DNA of 13,527 nt from Acidobacteriota bacterium (GTDB lineage: Bacteria; Acidobacteriota; Blastocatellia; Pyrinomonadales; Pyrinomonadaceae). The notes under the pieces were generated by a model, which worked only from the letters and a program-made list of their open reading frames with translations, made no database searches and had not been told where the DNA came from. The DNA lies in the NCBI GenBank assembly GCA_023436495.1, contig JAEZIT010000010.1, positions 1 through 13,527 of the forward strand. The letters are read 5' to 3'. Positions 1 to 7,177 of the stretch are shown in pieces. The position numbers were made by a program, and so were the translations under genes. The first letter of the stretch is position 1; every line of letters begins with the position of its first letter.

Positions 1-1218
1 GTGTCCCATGACGGTCACGACCGGCGGTCGCGAGGTCTCGACATCGTCGGCATCGGCCGCGATCAGCTCCTCAAATTCCTGTTCGATGACCATTTCCTCG
101 AACGGAACAAAACTGACGTCGAATCCGAAGTCCGCTCCCATCTCCTTGGCCATCTTTTCACCGATCGGCTGGTTGAGCGTCGCGAAAACGCCTCGTTTGA
201 TCAACAGTTGAACGATATCGCGCGGAGTGATACCGAGAGCTTCAGCAAATTCGCGGATCGTTGCGCCTTCAACAAGGCGGACCGCACGCAAATGTCCGCG
301 ATCGACCGTGCCAACCTGGTCCAAAACGCGCTCTTCGATCGAACGCTGGCGCGGTGCATCCACGTCGCGTTCTGAGAATCTTGATTTGTCGTCGAACGCC
401 TTGCCTTTTCGTCCGCCCGATCGGCCCGGCCGTCGTCGGTTGTCCGCCGGCGGCGTATATGTCATCTGCGGAGCGGCTGTTTCGCCCGGAGTTCCCCGGA
501 ACGGAGCCCTGCCGCGATCCCGAGCACCTCGCTGTTCAGCGGCACGGTCGACGCCGAGGCGGCCCGTTTTTGTTGGAGCTTCGCTGACGACACGCTCGCC
601 GGGCTTGATACCCTTTTCGAGAGCGTCCTTTGTAAGTTTGAGTGTCTTAACGGTCGTCCCGGTCGGCCGCGATGCCGGTTTTGCTTCGGGAGGCTGTTCC
701 GTGATCGGAGCTTCTACTTCGGCCGGTTCGGCTGCCGGGATCTCCGCCTCCGCCGGAATTTCCTCGGCCTCGGCCGGTTCTACCGCTGTTTCGGGCTCTT
801 CGGCGACTGTTTCCGGTTCGGCCTTCGCAGCAGCCGGCACCTTCTTCAGGCGTTTTACCACCTGTGCGGGCTTCGCCGCCTTGGCGGGCGCCGGCACTTC
901 CACCGGAGCCGCCGTTTCTTTGATCTCGGGCTGCGGCACTTCCTGCTCCGCCACGGCTTCTACGTGTTCAGCCGCCTCTTCCTCATGCGGAGCGTCTTCC
1001 TTCTTTACGGCCTTGATCACTTTAATTGCACGCTTAGGCGTCGCTTCCGCTTTCGGGTAATATTTGCTTCGGATCTTTTCCGCTAGTTCAGCGCTTACTG
1101 AATTTGACGGCACACTTACGTCCGCGCCCTCGCGGCGCAGATCTTCCATGACACGCTTTGTATCCTGTTTCAGGTCGCGAGCCAGATCATAGATCCGAAT
1201 TTTCTTGCCAATCGCCAT
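1..1218 (-). CDS. infB: Translation initiation factor IF-2, N-terminal 406 residues (3' end cut by window edge)
   Basis: IF-2 is the GTPase that brings initiator fMet-tRNA to the 30S subunit and promotes 50S joining. The frame opens with MAIGKKIRIYDLARDL at 1218 and stays open to base 1. Residues 1 to ~50 form a first IF2_N-like helical domain. Residues ~55-280 are a low-complexity Ala/Glu/Pro/Lys linker that turns Arg/Gly-rich near 230-275. Residues ~315-370 are the second IF2_N domain (VEGATIREFAEALGITPRD). The segment ends in RPPVVTVMGH, the start of the G1 P-loop that normally continues VDHGKT, so the GTPase, domain II and C-terminal domains lie outside the window. infB follows nusA after 75 bp, with only a weak GAGA upstream of the ATG. 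No ylxR or L7Ae-type gene lies between them, unlike the order common in Firmicutes. Identification is secure from the P-loop context and operon. Confidence 0.97.
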   Translation of the reverse strand, partial: MAIGKKIRIYDLARDLKQDTKRVMEDLRREGADVSVPSNSVSAELAEKIRSKYYPKAEATPKRAIKVIKAVKKEDAPHEEEAAEHVEAVAEQEVPQPEIKETAAPVEVPAPAKAAKPAQVVKRLKKVPAAAKAEPETVAEEPETAVEPAEAEEIPAEAEIPAAEPAEVEAPITEQPPEAKPASRPTGTTVKTLKLTKDALEKGIKPGERVVSEAPTKTGRLGVDRAAEQRGARDRGRAPFRGTPGETAAPQMTYTPPADNRRRPGRSGGRKGKAFDDKSRFSERDVDAPRQRSIEERVLDQVGTVDRGHLRAVRLVEGATIREFAEALGITPRDIVQLLIKRGVFATLNQPIGEKMAKEMGADFGFDVSFVPFEEMVIEQEFEELIAADADDVETSRPPVVTVMGH

Positions 1219-1293
1219 ATTTAATTGATCTCAACCAATAACCAACGTCCCGATACCGCATCTCTTCCGACGCAAACCTTAACACATAACGAC

Positions 1294-2901
1294 TTAGCGT
1301 TCTTCTTCCGCCGGAGTTTCAGGGTCGTTTGCAAACGCCTCGGCTTCGCTTTCAGCCTCCGTCGTCGGCTCCTCTTCGATTTCTTCTCCGGCCTCCGGCA
1401 GGGCTTCTTCAGCAACTACTTCCTGCCCAATAGAAGCTTCTTCGGCGTCCGGAACTTCTTCTGCAGCTTCGTCAGCCGCTTCAGCCGGTTGCTCGATATC
1501 AGCGGCCTCGTCTTCAGTATCCGCTGCTTCTGCTTCCACCGCCTCGGCCGTTTCATCTTCAGGTCCGGCCGTCTCTGCAACCTCACCTTCAACCTCTTCG
1601 CCGGTGACCTCGGAGTTGCGTGCCTCAACTATCGACTTCGCCGAGTTGATGACTCGTTCCGCCTCGTCAAAGCTCACGTCGAGGAAATCAACCAGGTCGT
1701 CGATCGACGTCGCCGCCAATGTTTCTACGTCTGTGATTCCCTTTTCCGCAAGCGTCTCCGCCTGGTTCGACGATACGCCTTCCAGCACAGTCAGCGGCAC
1801 CGCCTCGCCGGAAGCCATCATACGGCCCATCCGCTGTGCGATCTCCTTCTTCAGCACCTCTTCGCTGACGATCTTGATATCCCAGCCCACAAGCCGCGTC
1901 GCCAGCCTCACGTTCTGGCCTTTTTTGCCGATCGCCAGGCTCAACTGGTCTTCGCCCACGATCACTTCCATCTCACGTTTATTAATGTCCGTGATGCGCA
2001 CCTGCGAGACCTTGGCCGGTGACAAAGCGTTCGCCGCAAAAACGGACGGCTCGTCGGACCATTCGATAATGTCTATCTTCTCGCCGCGAAGCTCCTTGAT
2101 GATCGACTGCACGCGCGAACCTTTCATACCGACGCATGCGCCCACCGGGTCCACGTCCTTCTCGTTCGAAGCTACGGCGATCTTCGCACGGTCGCCCGGC
2201 TCTCGCACGGCCGATTTGATCACGACCGTATCGTCATAGATCTCGGGAACTTCCATTTCGAACAGTCGTTTCAATAACTCCGGCGAAGCCCTCGAAACCT
2301 TGATCTGCTGGCCCTTTTGGTCTTTCGAAACATCAACGATGACCACGCGGATGCGTTCGCCCTGGTTCCACGTCTCTCCGCGCGATTGCTCGCGTTTCGG
2401 CAGGATCGCCTCTAAGTTCGCGCCCATATCAACGATTATGTCGCCGCGCTCGAAACGCTTGACTACGCCGTTGATGATCTCGCCCTTCTTGTCGATATAT
2501 TCGTCGTAAACTTTCTCGCGGATCGCCTCTCGCACCTTCTGGACGAGGATCTGTTTCGCGGTCTGTGCGGCGATGCGGCCCATTTCTTCACGCGGAAGCG
2601 GTATCAAAAGCATATCGCCTAATTCGATCTCATCACCGGCCAATTCCTGCGCCTCGGTGAGCGAAAGCTCGGCCGATGGATTCTCGACCTCTTCGACTAC
2701 GGTCTTCTGAACGGAGACCTCGACGTCCCCTTCTTCGCTGTTCCATTCGACCTGAATGCTGTCGCCGGTCTTATCCTGAGCCTTGAACTGCTTCCTCGCG
2801 GCCGCCTTTACGGCGTCCTTCATCGCCTCGATGACCATGTCGCGGTCGAGTCCCTGCTCACTGCACAATGCTTCGATACTTTGTCCGATGGATGATGTCA
2901 T
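1294..2901 (-). CDS. nusA: Transcription termination/antitermination factor NusA
   Basis: NusA binds RNA polymerase and nascent RNA and modulates pausing, intrinsic termination and antitermination. The 535-residue product has the usual layout. Residues 1 to ~130 are the polymerase-binding N-terminal domain. Residues ~135-205 are the S1 domain (GEIINGVVKRFERGDIIVD). Two KH domains follow, with signatures DPVGACVGMKGSRVQSI (251-267) and LAIGKKGQNVRLA (322-334). Residues ~370-425 form one helix-hairpin-helix acidic-repeat-like domain (LEGVSSNQAETLAEKGITDVETLA). The last ~105 residues (430-535) are an unusually acidic Glu/Ala/Asp-rich tail with no visible fold. The ATG at 2901 lacks a clear Shine-Dalgarno sequence, and the gene sits 38 bp behind rimP, so it is probably translated from the rimP transcript. 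The family assignment is certain; a role for the tail is not known from sequence. Confidence 0.98.
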   Translation of the reverse strand: MTSSIGQSIEALCSEQGLDRDMVIEAMKDAVKAAARKQFKAQDKTGDSIQVEWNSEEGDVEVSVQKTVVEEVENPSAELSLTEAQELAGDEIELGDMLLIPLPREEMGRIAAQTAKQILVQKVREAIREKVYDEYIDKKGEIINGVVKRFERGDIIVDMGANLEAILPKREQSRGETWNQGERIRVVIVDVSKDQKGQQIKVSRASPELLKRLFEMEVPEIYDDTVVIKSAVREPGDRAKIAVASNEKDVDPVGACVGMKGSRVQSIIKELRGEKIDIIEWSDEPSVFAANALSPAKVSQVRITDINKREMEVIVGEDQLSLAIGKKGQNVRLATRLVGWDIKIVSEEVLKKEIAQRMGRMMASGEAVPLTVLEGVSSNQAETLAEKGITDVETLAATSIDDLVDFLDVSFDEAERVINSAKSIVEARNSEVTGEEVEGEVAETAGPEDETAEAVEAEAADTEDEAADIEQPAEAADEAAEEVPDAEEASIGQEVVAEEALPEAGEEIEEEPTTEAESEAEAFANDPETPAEEER

Positions 2902-2939
2902 ATTCTGTCGCTGTTAATGCAAAATACAGCTTTCAACCG

Positions 2940-3431
2940 TTAGTGCTTTTTCTTAAACTCTTCATGCAGATCCACTTTCAGATTTGCCTTTGCCACCGCC
3001 GAATACGGTATCTTCACGACACCCGCTGTGCGATCGTCGAATACGATGGTCTCGCCGTCATCGACCCCCTCGATCCGCCCGGTAAAATTCGATTGGCCGC
3101 CAACCGGCTCCAACGTTTTTACCTTCGCCTTCCTTCCCGCAAACTTTTCAAAATCCGCGATGCTGTAGAGTTGACGTTCCAGGCCGGGCGACGACACCTC
3201 AAGCAGGTAGGGATCTGGGATGAGATCGTCCACATCCAGGACCGCCTCGACCTCACGTGACATCAGGGAACAGTCGTCCAGGGTTATTCCGCCCGGTTTA
3301 TCGACGTAGATCCTGAGTGTCAGGTTCTTTTTCGCCCCTGCAAACTCCGTATGGACCAGCTCGAATCCGTTCCGCCCCGCTATGTCGGCCGCGATCGTCT
3401 TGATCCGTTCTTCAACCGCGTTCTTATCCAT
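2940..3431 (-). CDS. rimP: Ribosome maturation factor RimP
   Basis: RimP assists late maturation of the 30S ribosomal subunit. The 163-residue protein matches the family's usual length (about 150-170). The N-terminal alpha/beta domain includes GFELVHTEFAGAKKNLTLRIYVDKPGGITLDDC in its expected order (quoted here as scattered motifs GFELV, LRIYVDK and GITLDDC). The hallmark LLEVSSPGLERQL follows at about residues 96-108. The C-terminal SH3-like beta-barrel runs from about residue 115 (AKVKTLEP) to FKKKH. It is the first gene of the rimP-nusA-infB operon, an order conserved across many phyla. The start ATG at 3431 lies 12 bases after the end of a T-rich tract that follows a terminator-like hairpin, with only a weak GAGA in front of it. 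The candidate promoter is at 3506-3535. Confidence 0.96.
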   Translation of the reverse strand: MDKNAVEERIKTIAADIAGRNGFELVHTEFAGAKKNLTLRIYVDKPGGITLDDCSLMSREVEAVLDVDDLIPDPYLLEVSSPGLERQLYSIADFEKFAGRKAKVKTLEPVGGQSNFTGRIEGVDDGETIVFDDRTAGVVKIPYSAVAKANLKVDLHEEFKKKH

Positions 3432-3443
3432 TTTCTCAACACC

Positions 3444-3472
3444 AAAAAAGAAAAGTGGGCACGAAACCCACT
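3444..3472 (-). promoter_or_regulatory. Terminator-like hairpin in the rimP leader (candidate attenuator)
   Basis: On the minus strand AGTGGG (3472-3467) pairs with CCCACT (3459-3454) across a 7-nt loop, followed at once by TTTTCTTTTTT. This is the form of an intrinsic terminator. It lies after the TATAAT promoter of rimP and before the rimP start codon, so it should sit in the 5' leader of rimP-nusA-infB rather than simply end the upstream gene. From memory, putative terminator/attenuator leaders upstream of rimP have been described in other bacteria. Since NusA itself affects termination at such hairpins, autoregulation is plausible but inferred. It could instead serve only as terminator for the upstream sugar operon. 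Confidence 0.65.
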
Positions 3473-3505
3473 CGACACGCTTCCGACGTATCTCAGCAAA
3501 CGAGT

Positions 3506-3535
3506 ATTATAGCCTATAGATAATCCCCAAAGCAA
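3506..3535 (-). promoter_or_regulatory. Probable sigma70-type promoter of rimP-nusA-infB
   Basis: On the minus strand a TTGCTT -35-like hexamer (3535-3530) is followed after 18 bp by a perfect TATAAT -10 (3511-3506). This predicts transcription starting near 3499 and a leader of about 68 nt to the rimP ATG. The -35 begins only 9 bp past the stop codon of the preceding gene (3544), so the operon appears to have its own promoter rather than depending on read-through. Confidence 0.6.
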
Positions 3536-3543
3536 GCGAAATC

Positions 3544-3951
3544 TCAGGCCAAATTGTTGACGCCGCGGACGGCCGCCTCCAGGCTCTCGAATTTCTTATT
3601 CAGGCCTTTAACCGCCTTATCGCCCGGGTCGCCGGCATACTCCTCCGCGGCGATCAGGAATTCTCTTGCTTCAGCCAGCAATTTATTAGCGTTTCGTTTC
3701 GCCTCGCCCGTACCGTCGGCTGACGGCTTTTTCGACTTCTTCGCCTCCGCTACGCCCCAATGGGTTATACGAACGACATTTCTACGCGATGTCTCGGTGA
3801 TCCAGCTCTCGCCGCTCAAGTGCGTTTTGATGTCTTCGATGCTGGGGTAGAAGCCCTCTCTTTTAAGCAGTTCGGCAAAATCTACGTCCTGCGTGTCGCT
3901 GCCGCCGGTCATCTCGTACAGTTTAGCCAGCACCTTGTGGTAAACATCCAT
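3544..3951 (-). CDS. Small unknown protein, possible winged-helix domain plus C-terminal helices
   Basis: I do not recognise this 135-residue protein. Residues 1 to ~70 alternate short helices and strands (DVYHKVLAKLYEM, VDFAELLKREGF, SIEDIKTHLSGESWI, NVVRITHWGVAEAKK), which resembles a small winged-helix DNA-binding domain. Residues ~70-85 are a Lys/Ser-rich linker. Residues ~86-135 look like two amphipathic helices (ANKLLAEAREFLIAAEEYA and KFESLEAAVRGVNNL). There is no signal peptide or membrane segment, so it should be cytoplasmic. An AGGA Shine-Dalgarno lies about 9 nt upstream of the ATG at 3951. It lies 35 bp downstream of the ROK kinase gene on the same strand and is probably its co-transcribed partner. 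Regulation of the sugar genes is possible but unproven. The coding call rests on good composition, the RBS and position. Confidence 0.82.
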   Translation of the reverse strand: MDVYHKVLAKLYEMTGGSDTQDVDFAELLKREGFYPSIEDIKTHLSGESWITETSRRNVVRITHWGVAEAKKSKKPSADGTGEAKRNANKLLAEAREFLIAAEEYAGDPGDKAVKGLNKKFESLEAAVRGVNNLA

Positions 3952-3986
3952 ATAGCGTCGTCCTAGATGTGGGATATGTGAATTTT

Positions 3987-4934
3987 CTACGTTTTCGCCA
4001 AAAAAGCAAGACGGGCAGCACCGAGGATGCCCGCGTCATCACCAAGCTCTGCGCGAACAAGCTTAACACGTTCCGCAGGCTCGCGAAACGCCCTGTCTTT
4101 TATCTCCTTTCTCACGTGCCCGATGAACATTTCCCAGCCTGCCGCAGCGCCGCCGCCAATGACGATAACTTCCGGATTCAACAGGTTGGTAAGGCTTGCG
4201 AGCCCGATCCCGAGGTAATAGCCCATCGTTCTGAAAACTTCCAGTGCTAACTCGTCGCCTTTTTTGCCGGCTTCGAAGATCATATGAGCATTCAGGTTTC
4301 GGGCATTTTTCAATGTCGAATTCGGATATTGCGCCATAAGTTCTTCCGCGATCCGACGGATCGCCGTGGCAGAGGCATATTGTTCGAGGCAACCTCGGCT
4401 GCCGCATCCGCAGGGTCTTCCCTCCGGCTCAATGCCGATATGCCCAATCTCGGCCGCCGTTCCATCGACTCCCCGATAAATATCGCCGTTCAGAATTATC
4501 CCGCCGCCAACGCCCGTGCCAAGCGTGATACAGATGGACATTTCAGCGTCCTTCGATGCACCCAGCCAACTCTCGCCGAGTGCGGCCGCATTCGCATCGT
4601 TCTCAAGCGCGACCGGCACCCCAAGCCTTTCCGAGAGTTCTGCCGCGAGGTTCGAACCATTCAGGGACGGAAGGGCCGGCGAATAAATGATCCGCCCGTC
4701 CGACGGGCGAACAGACGAAGGGATCGCAAGACTCAGCCTGTCCGGGTCGCCCGTGGTCCGGACCGCATCGCGGCATTCCTGCGCCGTATCGGCGATCATG
4801 GATACTATGTCCGAATAACTGCCGGCCCGCGGCGTTTTCCTTCGGGAACGATAAATGACGGCGCCGCTTTCGTCGACGACCGCCATCCTTAGATTAGTTC
4901 CGCCGAGGTCGGCGGCAAGCACAGAGCTTTGCAT
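3987..4934 (-). CDS. ROK-family sugar kinase (glucokinase-like)
   Basis: ROK kinases phosphorylate a hexose (glucose, N-acetylmannosamine, fructose or similar) with ATP. The 315-residue product is typical in length. It has the N-terminal phosphate-binding loop DLGGTNLR (9-16), the catalytic ENDANAA with Asp113, the ATP-binding LGTGVGGG (138-145), and GHIGI with zinc-ligand His165. The zinc-site CGCGSRGC (Cys175, Cys177, Cys182) and the C-terminal EVIVIGGGAA adenosine-binding region complete the set. No N-terminal helix-turn-helix is present, so it is an enzyme and not a ROK repressor. The ATG at 4934 lies 12 bp after the stop of the XylF-like gene, with no clear Shine-Dalgarno, which suggests translational coupling. 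The neighbouring binding protein suggests it acts on an imported sugar. A glucokinase-type substrate is most likely, but ROK specificity cannot be fixed from sequence alone. Confidence 0.94.
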   Translation of the reverse strand: MQSSVLAADLGGTNLRMAVVDESGAVIYRSRRKTPRAGSYSDIVSMIADTAQECRDAVRTTGDPDRLSLAIPSSVRPSDGRIIYSPALPSLNGSNLAAELSERLGVPVALENDANAAALGESWLGASKDAEMSICITLGTGVGGGIILNGDIYRGVDGTAAEIGHIGIEPEGRPCGCGSRGCLEQYASATAIRRIAEELMAQYPNSTLKNARNLNAHMIFEAGKKGDELALEVFRTMGYYLGIGLASLTNLLNPEVIVIGGGAAAGWEMFIGHVRKEIKDRAFREPAERVKLVRAELGDDAGILGAARLAFLAKT

Positions 4935-4946
4935 GTATTGATTGAA

Positions 4947-6032
4947 CTATTGCTGTTTGGGCCTTTCGCTCTCGGGAACATTCTTGTAAACGTCCTCATA
5001 TTTTGCGTATCCGTCTTTGATCACCGTGTTCATCAGGTTATCTTTATCGACCACTGTGACCTCAAGCAGGATCGCCGGGATCTCTTTCCCGGAAGACGGG
5101 ATCTTGAACGGTTTTGCATCGGCCAAAGCCTCGCCTTTCGCGAGTTTTATTGCCGCTTCGACCGCACTGTTGGCAAGCGGGATGATCGATTTGTAGATCG
5201 TCATCGACTGCGTTCCCTGTGCGATTCGCTGTAGTGCATCGAGCGCCGCGTCCTGTCCGGTCACGAGGATCTTGCCCGCAAGGCCTTTCTTTTCAAGCGC
5301 CGATACCGCACCGCCGGCCATTCCGTCGTTCGAAACGACTATCGCCTGAATGTTGTCGTTGTTCTGGGTCAGAGTATTTTCGACAAAGTTAAGTGCAAGT
5401 TCCGGTTTCCAGTCGGTGATGAACTGGTCCGCCTTTATGACGATATCGCCCTTGTCGATCGCGGGCTTCAGTACGGCAAGCTGCTCCTCTTTCATAATGA
5501 GAGCGTTATTGTCCGTCGGGGCTCCGTAAACCATCACATAATTGCCCTTGGGAACTTTCGCCAATGCATATTCGGCGATCTTGCGTCCGATCACCGGAAC
5601 CTGGTGCGAGATATAAAGGTCGATCTTGTCCGAATTGATCAAACGGTCATAACTGATGACGGGAACGCCTTGGGCCTTGGCCTTTTCAACCATAGAAGCG
5701 GCCTGCGTGGCATTGCTTGGAGCGATCACCAGCACATCGACGCCTTGCGTCAGCAGGTTATCGACGTCATTGGCCTGCTTATCAGCCTTATTGTCGGCGA
5801 CCGTGATCACGCATTCGACTTCCATTTTCTTGCAGTGGGCCTCAAAAGCATCTTTGTCCCGGACCCAACGCTCTTCTTTAAGCGTGTCCATCGCAAAACC
5901 GATCTTGACCTTCTTATTAGGGTCGGCGCTTCGCGGGGTATTTGCAGACGTTTGCGAATTTGTCGGGGCAGTATTAGTGCATCCAAGCGCAGCCAAGGCC
6001 AACAGTAAGAAAATAACTACTTTAAATTTCAT
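4947..6032 (-). CDS. xylF: XylF-like sugar ABC transporter substrate-binding lipoprotein
   Basis: This is a periplasmic-binding-protein-fold (type I) sugar receptor of 361 residues. A hydrophobic signal peptide ends in LAALGC, so it is probably lipidated at Cys18. Residues ~20-40 are a Ser/Thr/Asn linker. The mature part begins KKVKIGFAMDTLKEERW and follows E. coli XylF (D-xylose) through many short motifs: GVDVLVIAPSN, VISYDRLIN, KGNYVMVYGAPTDNNA, VVSNDGMAGGA, VTGQDA, GTQSMTIYK and NTVIKDGY. This agreement suggests xylose or a related sugar as ligand. A GGAGAG Shine-Dalgarno lies 7 nt before the ATG. The gene is first in an apparent operon with the ROK kinase. No permease or ATPase gene is in the window, so the protein either serves a transporter encoded elsewhere or acts in sensing. 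The symbol reflects family resemblance, not proven specificity. Confidence 0.93.
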   Translation of the reverse strand: MKFKVVIFLLLALAALGCTNTAPTNSQTSANTPRSADPNKKVKIGFAMDTLKEERWVRDKDAFEAHCKKMEVECVITVADNKADKQANDVDNLLTQGVDVLVIAPSNATQAASMVEKAKAQGVPVISYDRLINSDKIDLYISHQVPVIGRKIAEYALAKVPKGNYVMVYGAPTDNNALIMKEEQLAVLKPAIDKGDIVIKADQFITDWKPELALNFVENTLTQNNDNIQAIVVSNDGMAGGAVSALEKKGLAGKILVTGQDAALDALQRIAQGTQSMTIYKSIIPLANSAVEAAIKLAKGEALADAKPFKIPSSGKEIPAILLEVTVVDKDNLMNTVIKDGYAKYEDVYKNVPESERPKQQ

Positions 6033-6067
6033 TTAAATTCTCTCCAGGAAGTTTTAAAGACTGCACA

Positions 6068-6096
6068 ATTAAACCAAAAAAGTCTCAGTTCGGCAA
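6068..6096 (-). promoter_or_regulatory. Candidate promoter of the xylF-like operon
   Basis: On the minus strand TTGCCG (6096-6091) and TTTAAT (6073-6068) are separated by 17 bp. This predicts a start near 6061 and a short leader of about 28 nt that contains the GGAGAG ribosome-binding site. The match to consensus is moderate. Confidence 0.4.
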
Positions 6097-6405
6097 AGAC
6101 AGCCGCCGCTCATTCGCAAAACACAGCTGCTTGGGCCGGTTTTGGGGATCGTCGCGTTGAGTCTGACCTACAAACTCCTGTATCTGTAGTATTTGCGGCC
6201 GCCAATCGCCTGCCGCCCCCAAAATATTCCGCCCGATCCGGCCGCTCTTCAAAGAAATTGCCCGCCGACGCTGTTTTTGGCAAAAATAATCTTTAAATTT
6301 CCCGCGAAGTTGTGATATAAGTATCTATCAAATCTCAGCTTAGAAGTTTCATTAAGCACTGCAAAAGATTCGATTTTGATTTTTACACGGTTTCGGTCGT
6401 TTTTA

Positions 6406-6434
6406 TTGACATAAGTGGTCAATTCGTGTAAAAG
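6406..6434 (+). promoter_or_regulatory. Candidate promoter of the FecR-like gene pair
   Basis: A perfect TTGACA -35 (6406-6411) is followed 17 bp later by TAAAAG (6429-6434), a weak -10. The predicted start near 6441 would give a leader of about 50 nt. The -35 is embedded in an inverted repeat (ATTGAC at 6405-6410, GTCAAT at 6418-6423), a possible operator. Confidence 0.5.
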
Positions 6435-6490
6435 ATTGAAAGGTTTGATTTTTTGAAATTATTGATTTAAGGCGATACAAGAGGAGAACT

Positions 6491-7084
6491 ATGAATAGCA
6501 AACTTTGGATACGCAAAGCACTTTCTTCGTGCTTGGTCGTTGCGATCTTCGCAACGTACTCAATGGTTGCGCTGGCAAATACCGCGAAAATTGCCGGCGA
6601 ATTAACGGTTGCCGGAATGAATAACGGCGAGGCCGCTATGGTCACCGTTAATGGTGAAGCAGCGAAAAGTGGTCGTTCCATTTTTTCTTCCAGCACAATT
6701 GTTACCCCCGAAAACGCAAGCGCAATTATCAACCTTGGTAAACTTGGTAAAATCGAACTGGCTCCCAATTCATCGGTCGCCCTTTCATTTACGGATTCTG
6801 CCATCAGCGGCGATCTTTCCTCCGGAAAACTTACTGTTCTCGGCGCGACGAACAGCGTCAGCGTCAAGACCGCTAACGGCGAAGTCGTCAAGCTGGACGC
6901 TGGTGAATCGGTTTCGGCCGCTAAACAGGATGATGACGACACCACGAGCGGCGGTGGCGGAGCATGGTGGGCATGGGCCCTCGTTTTCGGCGGAGCGGCA
7001 GCCGGCATTCTTATTGCTGCCACCCAATCGGATAACCGCGCGGCACTCGGCGGCTCCGGCACGGTCGTTAGCCCGACCCGTTAA
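6491..7084 (+). CDS. Exported FecR-like domain protein with C-terminal membrane helix and VSPTR tail (paralog 1)
   Basis: The 197-residue product has a Sec signal peptide (1-29, cleavage likely after MVALA). Residues ~30-145 are beta-rich and FecR-like (VTVNGEAAKSGRSIF, SSTIVTPENASAIINLGKLG, KIELAPNSSVALSF, GDLSSGKLTVLG, VKTANGEVVKLDAGES). An acidic DDDD linker lies near 147-150, then a glycine run. One hydrophobic helix with tryptophans (about 158-177, WWAWALVFGGAAAGILIAAT) is followed by a short tail ending GTVVSPTR. FecR domains are best known from the periplasmic regulator FecR, but stand-alone secreted versions of unknown function are common, and no sigma factor gene is adjacent here. 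An AGGAG Shine-Dalgarno at 6482-6486 fixes the ATG at 6491. The next gene is a clear paralog, so the two were probably made by tandem duplication. Specific function unknown; a structural or envelope role is inference. Confidence 0.82.
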   Translation: MNSKLWIRKALSSCLVVAIFATYSMVALANTAKIAGELTVAGMNNGEAAMVTVNGEAAKSGRSIFSSSTIVTPENASAIINLGKLGKIELAPNSSVALSFTDSAISGDLSSGKLTVLGATNSVSVKTANGEVVKLDAGESVSAAKQDDDDTTSGGGGAWWAWALVFGGAAAGILIAATQSDNRAALGGSGTVVSPTR

Positions 7085-7092
7085 AATTTTGC

Positions 7093-7138
7093 GAACCCTT
7101 CCGGGGCGACGCGCTCTTGCCGCGAACCCCGGAGGTTC
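7093..7138 (+). terminator. Strong hairpin between the two FecR-like genes
   Basis: The arm starting GAACC (7093) and ending TCCGGGG (7100-7106) pairs with CCCCGGAGGTTC (7127-7138). This gives 12 base pairs with a 2-nt bulge and a 20-nt loop. It lies just after the stop of paralog 1. Only TTGTT follows, so termination would be partial at best. It could equally be an RNA-stabilising or processing element that sets the two genes to different levels. Confidence 0.45.
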
Positions 7139-7177
7139 TTGTTAATGAAGGATTGATACAGGAGGATATTAAATCAA

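Larger units (their letters stand above)
6033..6490. other. 458-bp divergent intergenic region, promoters both ways
   Basis: This non-coding stretch separates the minus-strand xylF-like operon from the plus-strand FecR-like pair. Its left part (about 6090-6270) is GC-rich with no recognisable coding frame. The right part (about 6280-6480) is strongly AT-rich, as expected of promoter DNA. Candidate promoters in both directions and an inverted repeat over one of them are listed separately. I see no RNA gene or long repeat in it. Confidence 0.7.

Noticed and set aside
227..1060. 277-residue plus-strand open frame rich in Ser/Ala
   Set aside because: It is the reverse of the Ala/Glu/Pro-coding linker of IF-2. 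It has no ribosome-binding site and its composition is explained by the opposite strand.
1225..2022. Plus-strand frame of 265 residues opposite nusA
   Set aside because: Antisense shadow of a gene with unmistakable KH and S1 domains.
3467..3505. ACTCG (3505-3501) pairing with CGAGT at the foot of the rimP leader hairpin as an antiterminator
   Set aside because: ACTCG follows the -10 box directly and would normally lie upstream of the transcription start, so it is probably not in the RNA.
6403..7062. Minus-strand frame of 219 residues over FecR-like paralog 1
   Set aside because: The plus strand has the ribosome-binding site, signal peptide and paralogy; the minus frame starts inside the promoter region.
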